Below are positions 6,008-6,101 of a stretch of 6,101 nucleotides of DNA, piece after piece (within the stretch, counting starts at the first letter, position 1; the number at the start of each line of letters is the position of its first letter). The notes under the pieces were generated by a model that saw only the letters and a program-made list of their open reading frames with translations, was not told the origin of the DNA and did not search any database. Origin of the DNA: a bacterium (GTDB lineage Bacteria; Cyanobacteriota; Vampirovibrionia; Gastranaerophilales; Gastranaerophilaceae); NCBI GenBank assembly GCA_017477685.1, contig JAFUUT010000024.1:1-6101 (forward strand), in the 5' to 3' direction. The position numbers and the translations under genes are program-made.

Positions 6008-6023
6008 ACTTTAAATAAAGTTT
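6006..6023. repeat. Small palindrome overlapping the mtnP -35 box
   Basis: AAACTTT (6006-6012) and AAAGTTT (6017-6023) are perfect 7-base arms around a 4-base centre. The left arm shares two bases with the predicted -35 of mtnP. That position would suit an operator, but the arms are short and very AT-rich, so chance is a real alternative. Confidence 0.35.
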
Positions 6024-6066
6024 CATAATAAATATTATCGGAAGTTTTATATTTCTCCACTTATAG

Positions 6067-6101
6067 TTCACTTTTCTTTTTGATTGTGAAGCAAAAAGAA
6101 A
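6067..6101. repeat. Interlocked inverted repeats at the window edge
   Basis: TTTCTTTTTG (6073-6082) and CAAAAAGAAA (6092-6101) are perfect 10-base arms around a 9-base loop. A shorter pair, TTCAC (6067-6071) and GTGAA (6086-6090), interlocks with them in an A-B-A'-B' order. The outer arm runs into the end of the window, so it may be longer. The stem is poor in GC and lacks an obvious T-tract; it may be an upstream gene's terminator or a repeat. The rest of 5941-6101, outside this and the promoter entries, shows no gene. Confidence 0.45.

Overview
The window is AT-rich (roughly one third G+C by eye), uses the standard genetic code and is densely packed. It holds seven protein-coding genes in two converging blocks and no RNA genes, insertion sequences or CRISPR array. 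The low GC, the YggT-family membrane proteins next to a TrkA/TrkH potassium system, and a dispersed-type palindromic repeat fit an uncultured low-GC bacterium. Gut-type Vampirovibrionia/Melainabacteria are one possibility, but this is a weak inference because no gene here fixes the lineage.

Left block, plus strand (1-1568): the 3' half of thrS (threonyl-tRNA synthetase, cut by the window edge) is followed by a very strong hairpin terminator at 925-974. The right arm of that hairpin carries the ribosome-binding site of the next gene, which starts one base after the stem at 975. That gene encodes an AzoR-like FMN-dependent NAD(P)H:quinone/azo oxidoreductase. Its stop codon lies 8 bases from the stop codon of the opposing trkH, and one bidirectional terminator (1554-1583) overlaps the ends of both genes.

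Right block, minus strand (6101 down to 1577): mtnP (methylthioadenosine phosphorylase) has a recognisable promoter and a strong Shine-Dalgarno. It is followed by an 87-base spacer filled by a palindromic repeat with four alternating arms, and then by a tight cluster: a divergent YggT-like membrane protein, a canonical YggT-family protein (14-base overlap), trkA (3-base gap) and trkH (4-base gap). The last four genes look like one transcription unit for potassium uptake. TrkH is the pore subunit, TrkA the cytosolic nucleotide-sensing ring, and the two small YggT-type membrane proteins are probable accessory factors of unknown mechanism. mtnP may share the transcript if RNA polymerase reads through the repeat.

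The non-coding sequence upstream of mtnP (5941-6101) holds its promoter, a small palindrome at the -35 box and a second pair of interlocked inverted repeats that runs into the window edge. The points most worth a second look are the RBS-sequestering terminator after thrS, the tandem YggT-like pair fused by overlap to the trk genes, and the alternating-arm repeat that supplies nearly all of the leader of the YggT-like gene. Nothing here amounts to a clearly new biological system.
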